Shown: positions 24,353 to 33,584, numbered from the stretch's first letter. The stretch: 64,000 nt of DNA from Balneolaceae bacterium (GCA_034521495.1 JAXHMK010000009.1:551001-615000), one strand, 5' to 3'. Numbers and translations are program-made. Notes: generated by a model not told the origin, from the letters alone.

Positions 24353-26113
24353 TTAATCATACGTTAAGAGATTTGCGGCACTACCATTGATCTCTTGTTT
24401 TCTGAAACTCAGTGAAAAACTACTTTCAGTTTTCGTAATATTGCTGTTAAAACTGGCATTGAGTTGTTTTAAGAAAACATCGAAAAGTTTAGACTGCTTT
24501 CCGCTCTTACTGGGACTTATTATTTTATCAGAAAGCTTGAAACCTTCTATAAAAAAATTTACGGTAACATTATTATCTTTTTCAGATACATTTAGAAATA
24601 TTTTTCCTCTCTTCTTATTCGACTTTGCTTGGAATAAAGCATCAGTAAGAAATTCATTTATAACCAATGTACAGGGAATTGCTTGATTTGCATTTAATTT
24701 AATTTCTTCAACTTTGAATTTGAATTGAATATAATGAAGAGGTTTAAGCGTCTTGAATGTTTGATCTATTAGATGCTTGATTATTTTCTTTAAATCTACA
24801 TTGACTAAAGATTTAAAATCGTACATAATCTTATGAACAGCTGCAATAGATCTAATTCTTGATTGGAAATATTTTAGTTCATTCTTTAATTGTTTGTTAT
24901 TTACATCCTGGAACTGTAGATATATCAGGGCATTTATAATTTCAAGATTGTTGTTTACTCTGTGGTGGATCTCTTGCAATAAAATATTTCTTTCTTCAAG
25001 TGATTTTTTAAGGCTCTTTTGAGATTTCTTGTTTTTTGTAATGTTGGTTGCTAATCCTACAACCCAAAAATCTCGTCCGTTGGGAGCTAAAGTGGGAGTT
25101 TTTAACGTTTGGAAGTATCTTTTTTCTCCGGCAATTTCTACAACCTCTTCCTGAACAATGGGTTGCTTTGTTTCAAGAACTTTCAAATCACCATTTCGAA
25201 TAGGTGAAAGCTCTTCATCATAAAAAATATCCTGGTCTTTCAAATTAGAAGAGTCCAATTCTTTGTTACGAATCAGCTTTTTAAAAGCTTTGTTGATAAA
25301 TTTGTAGGATCCGGTTTTATCCTTTGCATAAATAATAATATCCGTACTATTAACAAGTTTTTTGTAAAACCTCTCCCTGAAATGATTTTCCATTGAAGCT
25401 TTCTTTTGTTCAGAAACATCAACAGCAAAGCCCATCAGATGAGGTTTTTTATCAATTTTCACTTTTCTTGCAAAAAAGTGATAGTCGATATCAGATTGAC
25501 TTTTTGACAAAAGAGGGGCTCTTAAATCTGCTTGACCATTCGATAGAACTTCTTCAATCTTTTGATGAACGACCGGGTGAATTTCCTTTCTAAAAAAATC
25601 AGCAGGTTTCATGGACGATATTTCTTGAGAACTGTAGCCGGTTACTTTCTCAAGTTCAGAATTCCAATCAAGAAATTGGCCATCCGCGGTTAGTAAGAAA
25701 AACAGTTGGGAAGAACCGTTAGAATGGTATTTTCGAGAGTACGATTCAGGAGTATTTGTACCTATGCCTGCTGGAGTATCATAAATTTTTTGAATGGTTA
25801 TGAGAAGTGCTTCTTTGCCACTAATATTAATTTTCAGCCCAGAAAGTTTTACAGGACGTACATTTGTGCGTCTCGTATTCATAAAAAATACTTTATCATC
25901 TTTTGGATAAAGTAGATGATCTGTAAAGGAGCGGTGGTTGTTGAACTCAGCATCATTCAACAGATCTGGAAAGTATAAACCCAATATTTCGGAATTGTTG
26001 AGCTTTGTAAACGTTAGAAAGGAAGGATTAAAATGGAGAATTTCTAATGTTTCCGCATCAATTACGATGGCAGGGTTTTGGCAGTTCTCAAAATATTCTG
26101 GATCAACTTTCAT
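24353..26113 (-). CDS. PAS-domain sensor histidine kinase, HisKA_2 type, with degenerate ATPase domain
   Basis: A 586-residue cytoplasmic protein with no membrane helix. Three PAS-like domains occupy roughly 1-110, 125-240 and 245-365. A HisKA_2 dimerisation motif EIHHRVNNNLEIINALIYLQ contains the putative phospho-acceptor H384. The following HATPase region keeps an N-box-like INEFLTDAL (Asp491 where Asn is usual) but has no DxGxG G1 box and no GxG G2 box; FFIEGFKLSDK stands in the G1 position. It may be a pseudokinase or have diverged nucleotide binding. It lies beside a PAS-AraC regulator on the same strand. A+T-rich with Lys/Asn/Ile-rich codons, unlike the neighbouring operons. Confidence 0.8.
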   Translation of the reverse strand: MKVDPEYFENCQNPAIVIDAETLEILHFNPSFLTFTKLNNSEILGLYFPDLLNDAEFNNHRSFTDHLLYPKDDKVFFMNTRRTNVRPVKLSGLKINISGKEALLITIQKIYDTPAGIGTNTPESYSRKYHSNGSSQLFFLLTADGQFLDWNSELEKVTGYSSQEISSMKPADFFRKEIHPVVHQKIEEVLSNGQADLRAPLLSKSQSDIDYHFFARKVKIDKKPHLMGFAVDVSEQKKASMENHFRERFYKKLVNSTDIIIYAKDKTGSYKFINKAFKKLIRNKELDSSNLKDQDIFYDEELSPIRNGDLKVLETKQPIVQEEVVEIAGEKRYFQTLKTPTLAPNGRDFWVVGLATNITKNKKSQKSLKKSLEERNILLQEIHHRVNNNLEIINALIYLQFQDVNNKQLKNELKYFQSRIRSIAAVHKIMYDFKSLVNVDLKKIIKHLIDQTFKTLKPLHYIQFKFKVEEIKLNANQAIPCTLVINEFLTDALFQAKSNKKRGKIFLNVSEKDNNVTVNFFIEGFKLSDKIISPSKSGKQSKLFDVFLKQLNASFNSNITKTESSFSLSFRKQEINGSAANLLTYD

Positions 26114-26224
26114 TGTACATCATCAAATTATCCTCGTGTTTTACCTGAATTAACAAAATGCAAATCAGAAAGTCATGCCAAAAAATGTCATAATGATCTG
26201 TGATACAATGAGTTATGAAGAATT

Positions 26225-26938
26225 CTAATTTAGATTATTCATTTTTTGAATCAGATAATAACTGTCTTTGTACCCAATTTTGTGGGCAAGCTTTTCCTTT
26301 TCATTTATAATTCCGCATTCCCAGAGTAATTTTGCCCTGGCAAATTTAATTTTTTGAATGAGCTGGTAAGGAGAAAGGCCTGTTATTGATTTACAATAAC
26401 GGTTTATGGTTCTTGTACTCTGCGCCAGGTGATAGCTCAAGTCTTCGATTTTTATATTTTCATCAATATGGTTTAATACATAGTTATAGATTTTTTTTAA
26501 CCATTTGAGCTCATCTGTTGTTATGGTTTCTTTCGTAATGAACTGAAAGATACCGGGCTTGGCCGCGCCATTTCCATTGGGAATAATAAATTTTGGCTCA
26601 TGCGGCAGGGTACTGATCAATACCTTGTTACCATCTCCATTTGATGAGTGAGAGGTAAAACAGTAGATCGAAACATTTATGATTATACCATTTGATTTTT
26701 TAAGCCTCCAGATGCCAAATTGTGTAGTTTCATTAATTTTTTGTCTAAAGAAATTATCAAATAATTTCTGATCCTCTTCCGGGAAAAGATCTGAGAATTT
26801 TCTGTTTAATAGTTCTTTTTTTGAGTAACCGTAGGTTTCAATAGCTGAGTTGTTAACGGATAAAATCTGTTCATCTGTTTTTCTGATGAACCACATGGGA
26901 AGAGGATTCTTTTTGAAACAAGTTTCATAGTTAAGCAT
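26225..26938 (-). CDS. PAS domain - AraC-type HTH transcription regulator
   Basis: A 237-residue protein. Residues ~1-110 are a PAS domain (NPLPMWFIRKTDEQILSVNNSA, YGYSKKELLNRKFSDLFPEED). Residues ~140-237 form an AraC-family DNA-binding domain, with LKWLKKIYNYVLNHIDENIKIEDLSYHLAQSTRTINRYCKS split over the first helix-turn-helix and LSPYQLIQKIKFARAKLLWECG leading into the second. It sits 111 bases upstream of the PAS kinase-like gene on the same strand, so the pair may form one sensing unit. Ligand unknown. Confidence 0.85.
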   Translation of the reverse strand: MLNYETCFKKNPLPMWFIRKTDEQILSVNNSAIETYGYSKKELLNRKFSDLFPEEDQKLFDNFFRQKINETTQFGIWRLKKSNGIIINVSIYCFTSHSSNGDGNKVLISTLPHEPKFIIPNGNGAAKPGIFQFITKETITTDELKWLKKIYNYVLNHIDENIKIEDLSYHLAQSTRTINRYCKSITGLSPYQLIQKIKFARAKLLWECGIINEKEKLAHKIGYKDSYYLIQKMNNLN

Positions 26939-27607
26939 TGTTTGTTATGGCTTACTTACTTCTTTGAGATTTATTCGAGTAGATTCTAAAATCTGAGATG
27001 ATTCAGATCGATAAATTTATTTATGTACCACCTGTCTTTTCTGTAAATAAATTTTAAAGATGACTTTTCTAAGGTGTTTAAAATGAGGAATGAAATGTGA
27101 AAGGAAGCATGATAATTTTAGTTAAAGTGTGTATTAGATTCATGCCAATAGTTGTCAGATCTCTCATTGTTATAACCTTAGAAATTTGCTTGTATTGCAA
27201 AGGGGAAAGTAGTTTTTTTGACTGAATAAGATCAAGGAAAAATTTTAGTTGTAAGTGAGTTGCCAAAGTTCCGTAGAATCTCTTCAGAGTGTTCTGATCT
27301 GAACGAATAGGCCGGGCGCTCTGCTCCCGAAGTAGGAATGAGTCAAGATATAAGATAATATCTCAAGGATGGCAGCAGAGCAGCCACTTACTCCTTCGCA
27401 GGGCAGAGCACCACGACGAGGAAAAACTGATAGGTGAAGATCAAGATTGATCGGCTCAGCGAACCGATCTACATATTTCCTGATCTTAGAAATAAAGATA
27501 TTTAGTTAAAACATCATTACTGAGTCATACCAGTAAAGAACATCTTTTCTTTAAAAAATTACCGGATTGGAAGATAGGTGTCGGGTCAGTCAAGCTGATT
27601 TATGCAA
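26939..27607. repeat. Spacer with repeat unit and gene remnant
   Basis: 669 bases. At 27311-27420 lies a second copy of the CCGGGCGCTCTGCTCCCGA ... GGCAGCAGAGCAGCCA unit seen at 24266. A hairpin GATCGG / CCGATC is at 27452-27472. A possible gene remnant is described separately. No regulatory site is clear. Confidence 0.5.
27078..27284 (-). pseudogene. Possible remnant of a four-helix-bundle (23S rRNA IVP-like) protein
   Basis: An open frame without a good start reads STELLATHLQLKFFLDLIQ, then a second helix and IGMNLIHTLTKI. The pattern (SxxELxTxLxLAxxL, loop, two helices ending in MxxxLIxxL) resembles the C-terminal half of four-helix-bundle proteins of the S23/IVP family. The N-terminal half is missing and a stop lies just upstream at 27285. 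Recognition is weak and by eye. Confidence 0.3.
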
Positions 27608-28066
27608 CTATTTTCTAAAAAATCTCAACGTTGCAATTCGTGCGTTCTCTTTGATTTTACATCCCGCAACCGGCACATGAAAGTTCATATATAAATCGTT
27701 TAGATTGTCTTTATGTGAAATGAAAAGTGTATTTATAATAATTCCTGATTTCTCTGCATGACTGTGTGGAGTAATGACCGCAATCGTATTTTTGGGAACC
27801 TCAACTGACTCATTAAAAACCGCTTTGTATGTGTCGATATTTAGATTCCACCACCCATACTTGTCATTCGGATTTAGTTTTTCCGCCAAAATTGGTTCTG
27901 TTGCTGATGGTGTAAATTCACTCCCGCCAAAGTCCATAGAACCAGCTTTTGTCAATCGATGAACTTCAGCAACCGTCAAATCAAGATGCTGCTCATGCAA
28001 TTGGGTGTCTTCATGAATAATGTTTCCGGTTAGATCTAAAATATCATTCGATGATAGTAACTTCAT
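27608..28066 (-). CDS. dUTPase/dCTP-deaminase-fold protein
   Basis: A 152-residue protein resembling the dCTP deaminase/dUTPase superfamily: QHLDLTVAEVHRL (compare QPxSVDLRL), AVFNESVEVPKNTIAVITPHSHAEKSGIIINTLFI (compare the VxLPxxIxAxVxxRSSxARxGL strand-helix) and a short C-terminal barrel end. The usual catalytic signature is altered (PHSHAEKSGI), so activity on nucleotides is uncertain. Single gene between repeat-rich spacers, A+T-rich like the adjacent PAS genes. Confidence 0.55.
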   Translation of the reverse strand: MKLLSSNDILDLTGNIIHEDTQLHEQHLDLTVAEVHRLTKAGSMDFGGSEFTPSATEPILAEKLNPNDKYGWWNLNIDTYKAVFNESVEVPKNTIAVITPHSHAEKSGIIINTLFISHKDNLNDLYMNFHVPVAGCKIKENARIATLRFFRK

Positions 28067-28498
28067 GGCTTGTAATTATTTATCGTTATGATTATCTCTG
28101 ATTATTACAACAAACATCATCTGTATTTTCATTCAATGCTGAAGGCCGGTTACATTTTAAATCTGTTTTCAAATATTTATTACCATAAAAAGGTTTTCGG
28201 GACTTGTTGACACCTCCAGGGCTTTGCTCCGAGGTAGTTCATTAAAAAAGTGATAGAAGATATGTTGTATTACGAGTAAGGGGGAAGTTAGATTTTTTTG
28301 GAAGGAGATAAAATCAAGAAAGAATGAAGGAAAAAGAATTACCGATATGGGGATTCAGATCGTATAATTTAAATTTTTATTTATATTTTCATGGATGTAA
28401 GCGGATTCAAAAATATATTTCTGATTGATATTCAACCGCTCATTAAATATTAAATTTTGACTTTTGAGATCAGAAAAATAGGTTTCAATCACTGAGAT
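28067..28498. other. 432-base spacer upstream of sulP
   Basis: A+T-rich, no supported gene. A small hairpin ACCTCCAGGGCTTTGCTCCGAGGT with tail AGTTCATTA near 28211 resembles ACCTCGTGAGCTCTGCCCCGAGGT with tail AGTTCATCA near 39265: a two-copy short repeat. No leader ORF or terminator like that of the sulfur operon was found here. Confidence 0.45.
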
Positions 28499-30289
28499 AT
28501 GGACCTTAAGGCTGCCCTTTCCTGGATCAGGAATAAATTTACCATTCTTACCTGGATTCACAGATACACCAAAGATGATTTTTGGGCCGATACCAAAGCA
28601 GGACTCACGATTGGTGTAATTGTAATCCCGCAAGTAATGGCTTATGCCGTAATTGCCGGATTATCGCCCATTTATGGTTTATACGGATCACTCGTTCCGC
28701 TGTTGATCTACCCGTTATTTGGAACATCACGACACTTATCACTTGGTATTGTAGCTACGGACATGATTATTATTGCGTCCGGTGCCGGGATGATAGCAGA
28801 ACCCGGTTCGGGAGAGTATGTTTCTGTGGTAATTTTGCTAACCATGTTTGTGGGCCTTGTTCATATTGGGCTATCTCTGCTTCGAATGGGATTTTTGGTG
28901 AACCTGCTTTCAAAACCTGTTATTTTTGGTTTTACAGCCGCTGCCCCTCTCATTATTGTATTCAGCCAGTTGGGGAATATTCTTGGCGTCGATCTCGAGC
29001 GATCTCAATACATAGGCATTATAGCTATGCAGATTTTTGAAAAAATTGAGATGGTAAATTTTATGGCGCTGGGAATTGGATTGATTGGTTTTGCTATGCT
29101 TTTCCTGTTAAAAAAATGGAATCCACTTTTCCCGAGAGCACTCGTTCTGTTAGTGGCAGGAGGATTTATGGTGTGGGGATTTAATTTGCAGGATTATGAA
29201 ATTGAAGTGATTGGTTCAATCCCGTCAGGCCTGCCATTTTTTGATTTTCCTGAATTAACTCTCAATAACCTTCGCCGGTTAATTCCCACCGTTACAACCT
29301 TAGCTTTGGTTCAGCTTATGACTGTAATTTCGCTTGGAAAGACGTATGCTAAAAAGTACAAATATCCCATTAACCCAAATCGCGAATTCTTTGCAATCGG
29401 AGCGGCAAATTTTATAGGAAGTTTTTTCCAGAGCCCGCCCATTTCAGGCAGCTTTTCAAGAACAGTTGTGAGTGAGCAGGCGGGGACCCGAACCACGCTT
29501 TCTAACGTTATCTGTGCCGTAGTGATCTGTTTAACACTGTTGTTTTTAACGCCCCTGTTTTACTACATACCGGTTGCCGGTCTCTCGGCTATTATCATTC
29601 TGGCTGCTTTATCATTGATAGATTTTGACGAACTGCGATATTTATTCCGTACGAAACCTGAAGATGGCTACATCGCATTATTTACATTTTTTAGTGTGCT
29701 TTTGATTGGAATTCAGGAGGGAATTCTGTTGGGAATTGGCGGATCGCTGCTTTTGGTATTATATCGTTCCAGCCGACCAAATCTTGCTGTTTTAGGCCAT
29801 ATTCCAGGCACTCGTACATACCGTGATATTTCCCGAAATCAACAAGCCGAACCAATAGAGGAGATCTTGATTTTACGGTTTGATGCCGCCATTAACTTCA
29901 ATAATGCGGAGTTCATCAAAGATTTTATCATCCAAAAAAGCGAGGACAGGAACAAGAAAATACGTGCGGTTATTGTAGACGCGATGAGCATTAATGATTT
30001 GGATACGACTGCCATCGAAGCGTTACACTCGGTTATGGAAACCCTGGAAACCTGGGATATCGAATTTCATTTTGCGGGAATGAAGACTCCGGTTCAAAAA
30101 TTATTAACACGTTCGGGACTTGCACGTAGTCTTGGCGGTACTCATTTTCATGAAAGCACGCATTTGGCTGTGAAATATCTGTTGGAGAAGTGGGATCAGA
30201 AAGAAAAAGAATCTCATAGCCCGGAGTTAGTGGATCTGTTTGAAGAACCTCATCGTTTGAAAGACTATATGAAAAACGTTGATGATTAA
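28499..30289 (+). CDS. SulP-family anion permease with STAS domain
   Basis: Inner-membrane sulfate (or bicarbonate/other anion) transporter, 596 residues. The N-terminal ~430 residues hold about a dozen membrane helices, starting with IGVIVIPQVMAYAVIAGLSPIYGLYGS, the sulfate-permease signature, and including FIGSFFQSPPISGSFSRTVVSEQAGTRT. A STAS domain follows (~450-570; VIVDAMSINDLDTTAIEAL). Given the sulfate-assimilation operon 5 kb away and a second anion permease immediately downstream, sulfate import is plausible but not proven. ATG 28499. Confidence 0.93.
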   Translation: MDLKAALSWIRNKFTILTWIHRYTKDDFWADTKAGLTIGVIVIPQVMAYAVIAGLSPIYGLYGSLVPLLIYPLFGTSRHLSLGIVATDMIIIASGAGMIAEPGSGEYVSVVILLTMFVGLVHIGLSLLRMGFLVNLLSKPVIFGFTAAAPLIIVFSQLGNILGVDLERSQYIGIIAMQIFEKIEMVNFMALGIGLIGFAMLFLLKKWNPLFPRALVLLVAGGFMVWGFNLQDYEIEVIGSIPSGLPFFDFPELTLNNLRRLIPTVTTLALVQLMTVISLGKTYAKKYKYPINPNREFFAIGAANFIGSFFQSPPISGSFSRTVVSEQAGTRTTLSNVICAVVICLTLLFLTPLFYYIPVAGLSAIIILAALSLIDFDELRYLFRTKPEDGYIALFTFFSVLLIGIQEGILLGIGGSLLLVLYRSSRPNLAVLGHIPGTRTYRDISRNQQAEPIEEILILRFDAAINFNNAEFIKDFIIQKSEDRNKKIRAVIVDAMSINDLDTTAIEALHSVMETLETWDIEFHFAGMKTPVQKLLTRSGLARSLGGTHFHESTHLAVKYLLEKWDQKEKESHSPELVDLFEEPHRLKDYMKNVDD

Positions 30290-30744
30290 TTTCTATCAGA
30301 ACGCATTTACCGGTTGAACTCTGAAAGCCTGATGGACCATTGAAAGGATTCCACGGTGAACTCGTGTCCGCCGCCAAGTATTCACAGTCTTTATTTTTTC
30401 GTTCTTTTGTATCAAGACAAAAGGACATACAACATGAAATATGTTTACACTTACAAAAATGGGATAAGTCCTCTTAAAAACATAGTAACTATATATAGAC
30501 ATTTATGTTATTTTAATCGGGTTGTTATTACAAATATCAGAAGGCTTTGCAAAACCGTGGTTATTGGTCAATCTGAACTCGATTCAGATTCTCCATTCGT
30601 CTTTATAGCCAGTATCAGGAGATCCTGAATCCCCCGGAGGGATCCCGATGGGAAAGTTCAGGATGACGTTCATAGTTTTGCAAAGCCTTCTATCAGATAA
30701 TAATTCATTGATATTTGTAAAATGAATAAAGATAATTTGCCAGT
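30290..30744. other. 455-base spacer with one MITE-like element
   Basis: No supported gene. 30539-30691 is the inverted-repeat element listed next. The upstream part has a CTTTTGT / ACAAAAG hairpin near 30410 without a T-run. The ATG of the SLC13 gene follows directly after an A+T-rich segment. Confidence 0.5.
30539..30691. mobile_element. MITE-like element, family A copy 1
   Basis: A 153-bp unit with perfect 17-base terminal inverted repeats AGAAGGCTTTGCAAAAC / GTTTTGCAAAGCCTTCT. Its reverse complement matches the copy at 51570-51699 almost throughout, except for ~27 extra bases (CCCATCGGGATCCCTCC region). No coding capacity. ATC on both sides may be a short target duplication. Confidence 0.8.
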
Positions 30745-32559
30745 ATGAGTCCAGATCAGATAATTGTCTTTGGAGTTTTACTTCTAACCATTATTGCACT
30801 TGCCTCCGATGTATGGAGTCCCGATGCCGTATTGTTAACAGCAGTTGCAGCTGTCACTGCATTGGGAGTCATGACCTTAGAGCAGGCTGCCATGGGATTT
30901 GGAAACACAACCCTGCTTGCCCTGGGAAGCCTTTACGTTATTGCAGCTGCATTGCGGGAAAGTGGTGCGTTAGACAGGGCAAGTGAGTTTATACTCGGCA
31001 GGAAAACAAAGAAAATTCGAAGGATTTTAATTAGGCTATGTCCGAGCGTTGCGGCTTATTCTGCATTTTTGAACAATACGCCCGTCGTAGCAATGGGTAT
31101 CCCCGCAATTCGGAGCTGGTCTCAAAAGAACCGTATTCCCGCTTCAAAATTATTGATTCCTCTCTCTTACGCGGCCATCCTTGGTGGTTTATGTACACTG
31201 ATTGGAACCAGCACAAATCTCATTGCTCATGGACTTTTACAGGATTATGGATATGAGGGTTATTCGTTTTTTGAATTGGCGTGGCTTGGAGTTCCGTGTG
31301 CTATTGTAGGATTGATATATCTTGTTTTAGTATCTCCGGGATTAACTCCGGCGCGGCGGGATATTCGATACGAGGAGGAGAGAAAACGAGAGCTATTGGT
31401 TGAAATTGAAATCACAGATGATGCTCAAATTATCGGTAAAACAATTCATGAAACTGGTTTGGACAAGCTGCCTGGCTTCTATCTTTCGAGGATTAACAGG
31501 AATGATCGTGAAATAGCTCCGGTACCACCAAACGAAAGGTTCAGAGTTGGAGATCATTTAATGTATGCCGCAAAGGGTGGAATTGCAGCAAAAGTGCCAT
31601 CTCTCAGCAATTATCCGGGTCTTCAGATACTATATCAACCACCGAGGACTATTAAAAGAGACAGAAAACAGGACCGGGAACTGCACCAGATTGTAGTAAA
31701 AGAAGGGTCGCGTTTAGTGGGCTCAACCCTGGAGAATGCACGATTATTGGAGCGATTTGGTGCGGCTGTAACCGGCATAAGGAGAAAGGGAAAACGAGTT
31801 GACAAAGCCCTTGGAGATTTTGTAATTCAAGCCGGTGATGTACTTCTCCTTGATACAGGACGAGGGTTTCGGGGCGCTTATGAAGATACTGAGGATTTTT
31901 TCCTCACAAGTGAGGCGGGTGGTGAAGAGATTGAAAGCAGGGAAGAAGTAAAGGAGGAACGTCCCGGAGGTAAATCGCTGTATGTTTCTGTGGCGGTACT
32001 TTTTGGAATCGTTGTAAGCGTAGCTTCCGGTATGCTGGATATTGCTTTAGCGGGTTTGATTGGTGTGGCAACTCTGTTTGCATTTAATGTGATCGAACCG
32101 GGAGAAGCCAGGAAATCAGTAGATTGGACCGTTCTGATTGTAATTGGTGCAGCGTTAGGCTTAGGAAAGGCGATGGAAGTAAGCGGTACGGCAGATTTGA
32201 TAGGTTTTTGGATGATTGATTTAACCAGCGAGTACGGAAATTGGGTATTGCTTGCCGGTATTGTTTTGGTAACAGCTTTGTTAACTGAAATTATCACAAA
32301 TAATGGGGCTGTGGCTATTATGTTTCCAATTGTATTGTCAGTGGCCGGCTCCATGGATATCGATCCACGGGCAATGTTTATTGCCGTAACTCTTGCGGCT
32401 TCTATGTCGCTTATCAGCCCGATTGGATATCAAACCAACCTGATGGTGTACGGTCCCGGGAATTACCGATTTACGGATTTTTTCAGAGTTGGTTTTCCTC
32501 TGCAAATTATCCTCTGGACCGTTGTCATTCTTCTCGCTCCGGTGATTTGGCCACTGTAA
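30745..32559 (+). CDS. SLC13/DASS-family anion permease with two TrkA-C domains
   Basis: Inner-membrane transporter of the Na+/sulfate-dicarboxylate type, 604 residues. Paired substrate/ion motifs are visible: NNTPVVAMGIPAI with GTSTNLIA in the first repeat and TNNGAVAIMFPI with SPIGYQTNLMVYGPGNY in the second. Between the halves (~205-385) sit two RCK_C/TrkA-C domains (EIEITDDAQIIGKTIHETGL; IVVKEGSRLVGSTLENARL), as in the YfbS-like subgroup. Substrate is probably sulfate or another divalent anion, given SulP upstream. Start ATG 30745 follows the MITE-like element by ~50 bases. Confidence 0.92.
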   Translation: MSPDQIIVFGVLLLTIIALASDVWSPDAVLLTAVAAVTALGVMTLEQAAMGFGNTTLLALGSLYVIAAALRESGALDRASEFILGRKTKKIRRILIRLCPSVAAYSAFLNNTPVVAMGIPAIRSWSQKNRIPASKLLIPLSYAAILGGLCTLIGTSTNLIAHGLLQDYGYEGYSFFELAWLGVPCAIVGLIYLVLVSPGLTPARRDIRYEEERKRELLVEIEITDDAQIIGKTIHETGLDKLPGFYLSRINRNDREIAPVPPNERFRVGDHLMYAAKGGIAAKVPSLSNYPGLQILYQPPRTIKRDRKQDRELHQIVVKEGSRLVGSTLENARLLERFGAAVTGIRRKGKRVDKALGDFVIQAGDVLLLDTGRGFRGAYEDTEDFFLTSEAGGEEIESREEVKEERPGGKSLYVSVAVLFGIVVSVASGMLDIALAGLIGVATLFAFNVIEPGEARKSVDWTVLIVIGAALGLGKAMEVSGTADLIGFWMIDLTSEYGNWVLLAGIVLVTALLTEIITNNGAVAIMFPIVLSVAGSMDIDPRAMFIAVTLAASMSLISPIGYQTNLMVYGPGNYRFTDFFRVGFPLQIILWTVVILLAPVIWPL

Positions 32560-32662
32560 ATGAAGTGAGTTGAGAACTTTATTTCACTCAATACAATTGC
32601 ATGAACAATCCGATATCCTTATCTTTCTTTTCTGAAAATATTTTGAACAACATCATAAGACC

Positions 32663-32875
32663 ATGAAGAAAGGAATTCATCCCGATTACAAAGAAATTAC
32701 AGTTGTAATGAGCGATGGTACTGAGTTTACAACCAGAAGTACCATGGATACTCAAGAGGGGGTTTACAAAAGCGAAGTAGATTCAAAAAACCACCCTTTC
32801 TACAACCAGAATAAGAAAATTCAGAAGAAAGCCGGACGAATTGATCGCTTTAATAAACGCTACAACAAGAAGTAG
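32663..32875 (+). CDS. rpmE: 50S ribosomal protein bL31, zinc-free form
   Basis: A 70-residue ribosomal protein L31: MKKGIHPDYKEITVVMSDGTEF, FYNQNKK, RIDRFNKRY. The CxxC zinc ligands of the zinc-binding form are absent (VMSDGTEFTTRS has no Cys), so this is the C-minus form. Followed by an intrinsic terminator 18 bases after the stop, hence monocistronic. Confidence 0.96.
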   Translation: MKKGIHPDYKEITVVMSDGTEFTTRSTMDTQEGVYKSEVDSKNHPFYNQNKKIQKKAGRIDRFNKRYNKK

Positions 32876-32892
32876 TTAAAACTATTTTGAAC

Positions 32893-32928
32893 AAAAGGAT
32901 GCAGTGCCAGTCATTGCATCCTTTTTTT
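32893..32928 (+). terminator. Intrinsic terminator after rpmE
   Basis: AAAAGGATGCA / TGCATCCTTTT, 11-bp perfect stem, 11-base loop, then a T-run. It overlaps the 5' extension of the next open frame, which supports the later start (32940) of the MBL gene. Confidence 0.88.
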
Positions 32929-32939
32929 ATATAGAACTG

Positions 32940-33584
32940 ATGGAGCTAAAGAGATTTGAAGTAGGGCCGTTTGCCGAGAATACCTACCTGCTTATTGAGA
33001 ATAATCAGGCACTATTGATTGATCCGGGGTTTTCTTCTCCGGATGAATACACGACGTTTAAAACTGAATTAAATGAGTCAGGTACAGAACTGCAAGCGGT
33101 CTGTCTTACACACGCTCATGTGGATCATATCCTGGGCCTTCATAAAGTCTTGAATGAATTTGAACTGCCTGTTTACCTGAATCATTCAGATCTTTTTTTA
33201 TGGAATAACTTTGAGCAGCAGTCACAGGCTTTCGGATTTCGATCTGTTGGATTTGATTTTACTCCCAATCCTCTTCCGGAACAGAAAAATTTTACAATCG
33301 GTAATTTTTCATTTGATGTGATCTTTACTCCGGGTCACGCACCTGATCATGTGTCACTTTACTTTGAAGAAGATGCACTTTTGATTGCAGGAGATGTCAT
33401 CTTTTTTGAAAGCGTAGGCCGGACCGATCTGTATAAAGGAGATTTTGATATACTTGCATCGTCCATCAGAGAAAAGCTTTACCATCTTCCGGATGATACT
33501 ACTGTTTATCCGGGCCATGGACCTGCAACAACCATTGGCAGAGAGAAGAAACACAACGCTTTTGTGAAAGTTACAAACACGTAA
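32940..33584 (+). CDS. MBL-fold metallo-hydrolase (glyoxalase II-like)
   Basis: A 214-residue metallo-beta-lactamase-fold hydrolase. The metal motif HAHVDH (CLTHAHVDHILG), the following TPGHAPDHVSLYF and the GDVIFF and YPGHGPAT motifs give a complete dinuclear site, as in small glyoxalase-II-like hydrolases (YcbL type). Substrate not determinable. The open frame extends to 32904, but that region is the rpmE terminator; ATG 32940 (MELKRFEVGPFAENTYLL) is the family-like start. Confidence 0.9.
   Translation: MELKRFEVGPFAENTYLLIENNQALLIDPGFSSPDEYTTFKTELNESGTELQAVCLTHAHVDHILGLHKVLNEFELPVYLNHSDLFLWNNFEQQSQAFGFRSVGFDFTPNPLPEQKNFTIGNFSFDVIFTPGHAPDHVSLYFEEDALLIAGDVIFFESVGRTDLYKGDFDILASSIREKLYHLPDDTTVYPGHGPATTIGREKKHNAFVKVTNT

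Noticed and set aside
28067-28498. Search for a second Cys-rich leader ahead of sulP
   Set aside because: No Cys/Met-rich ORF and no terminator were found in this spacer.
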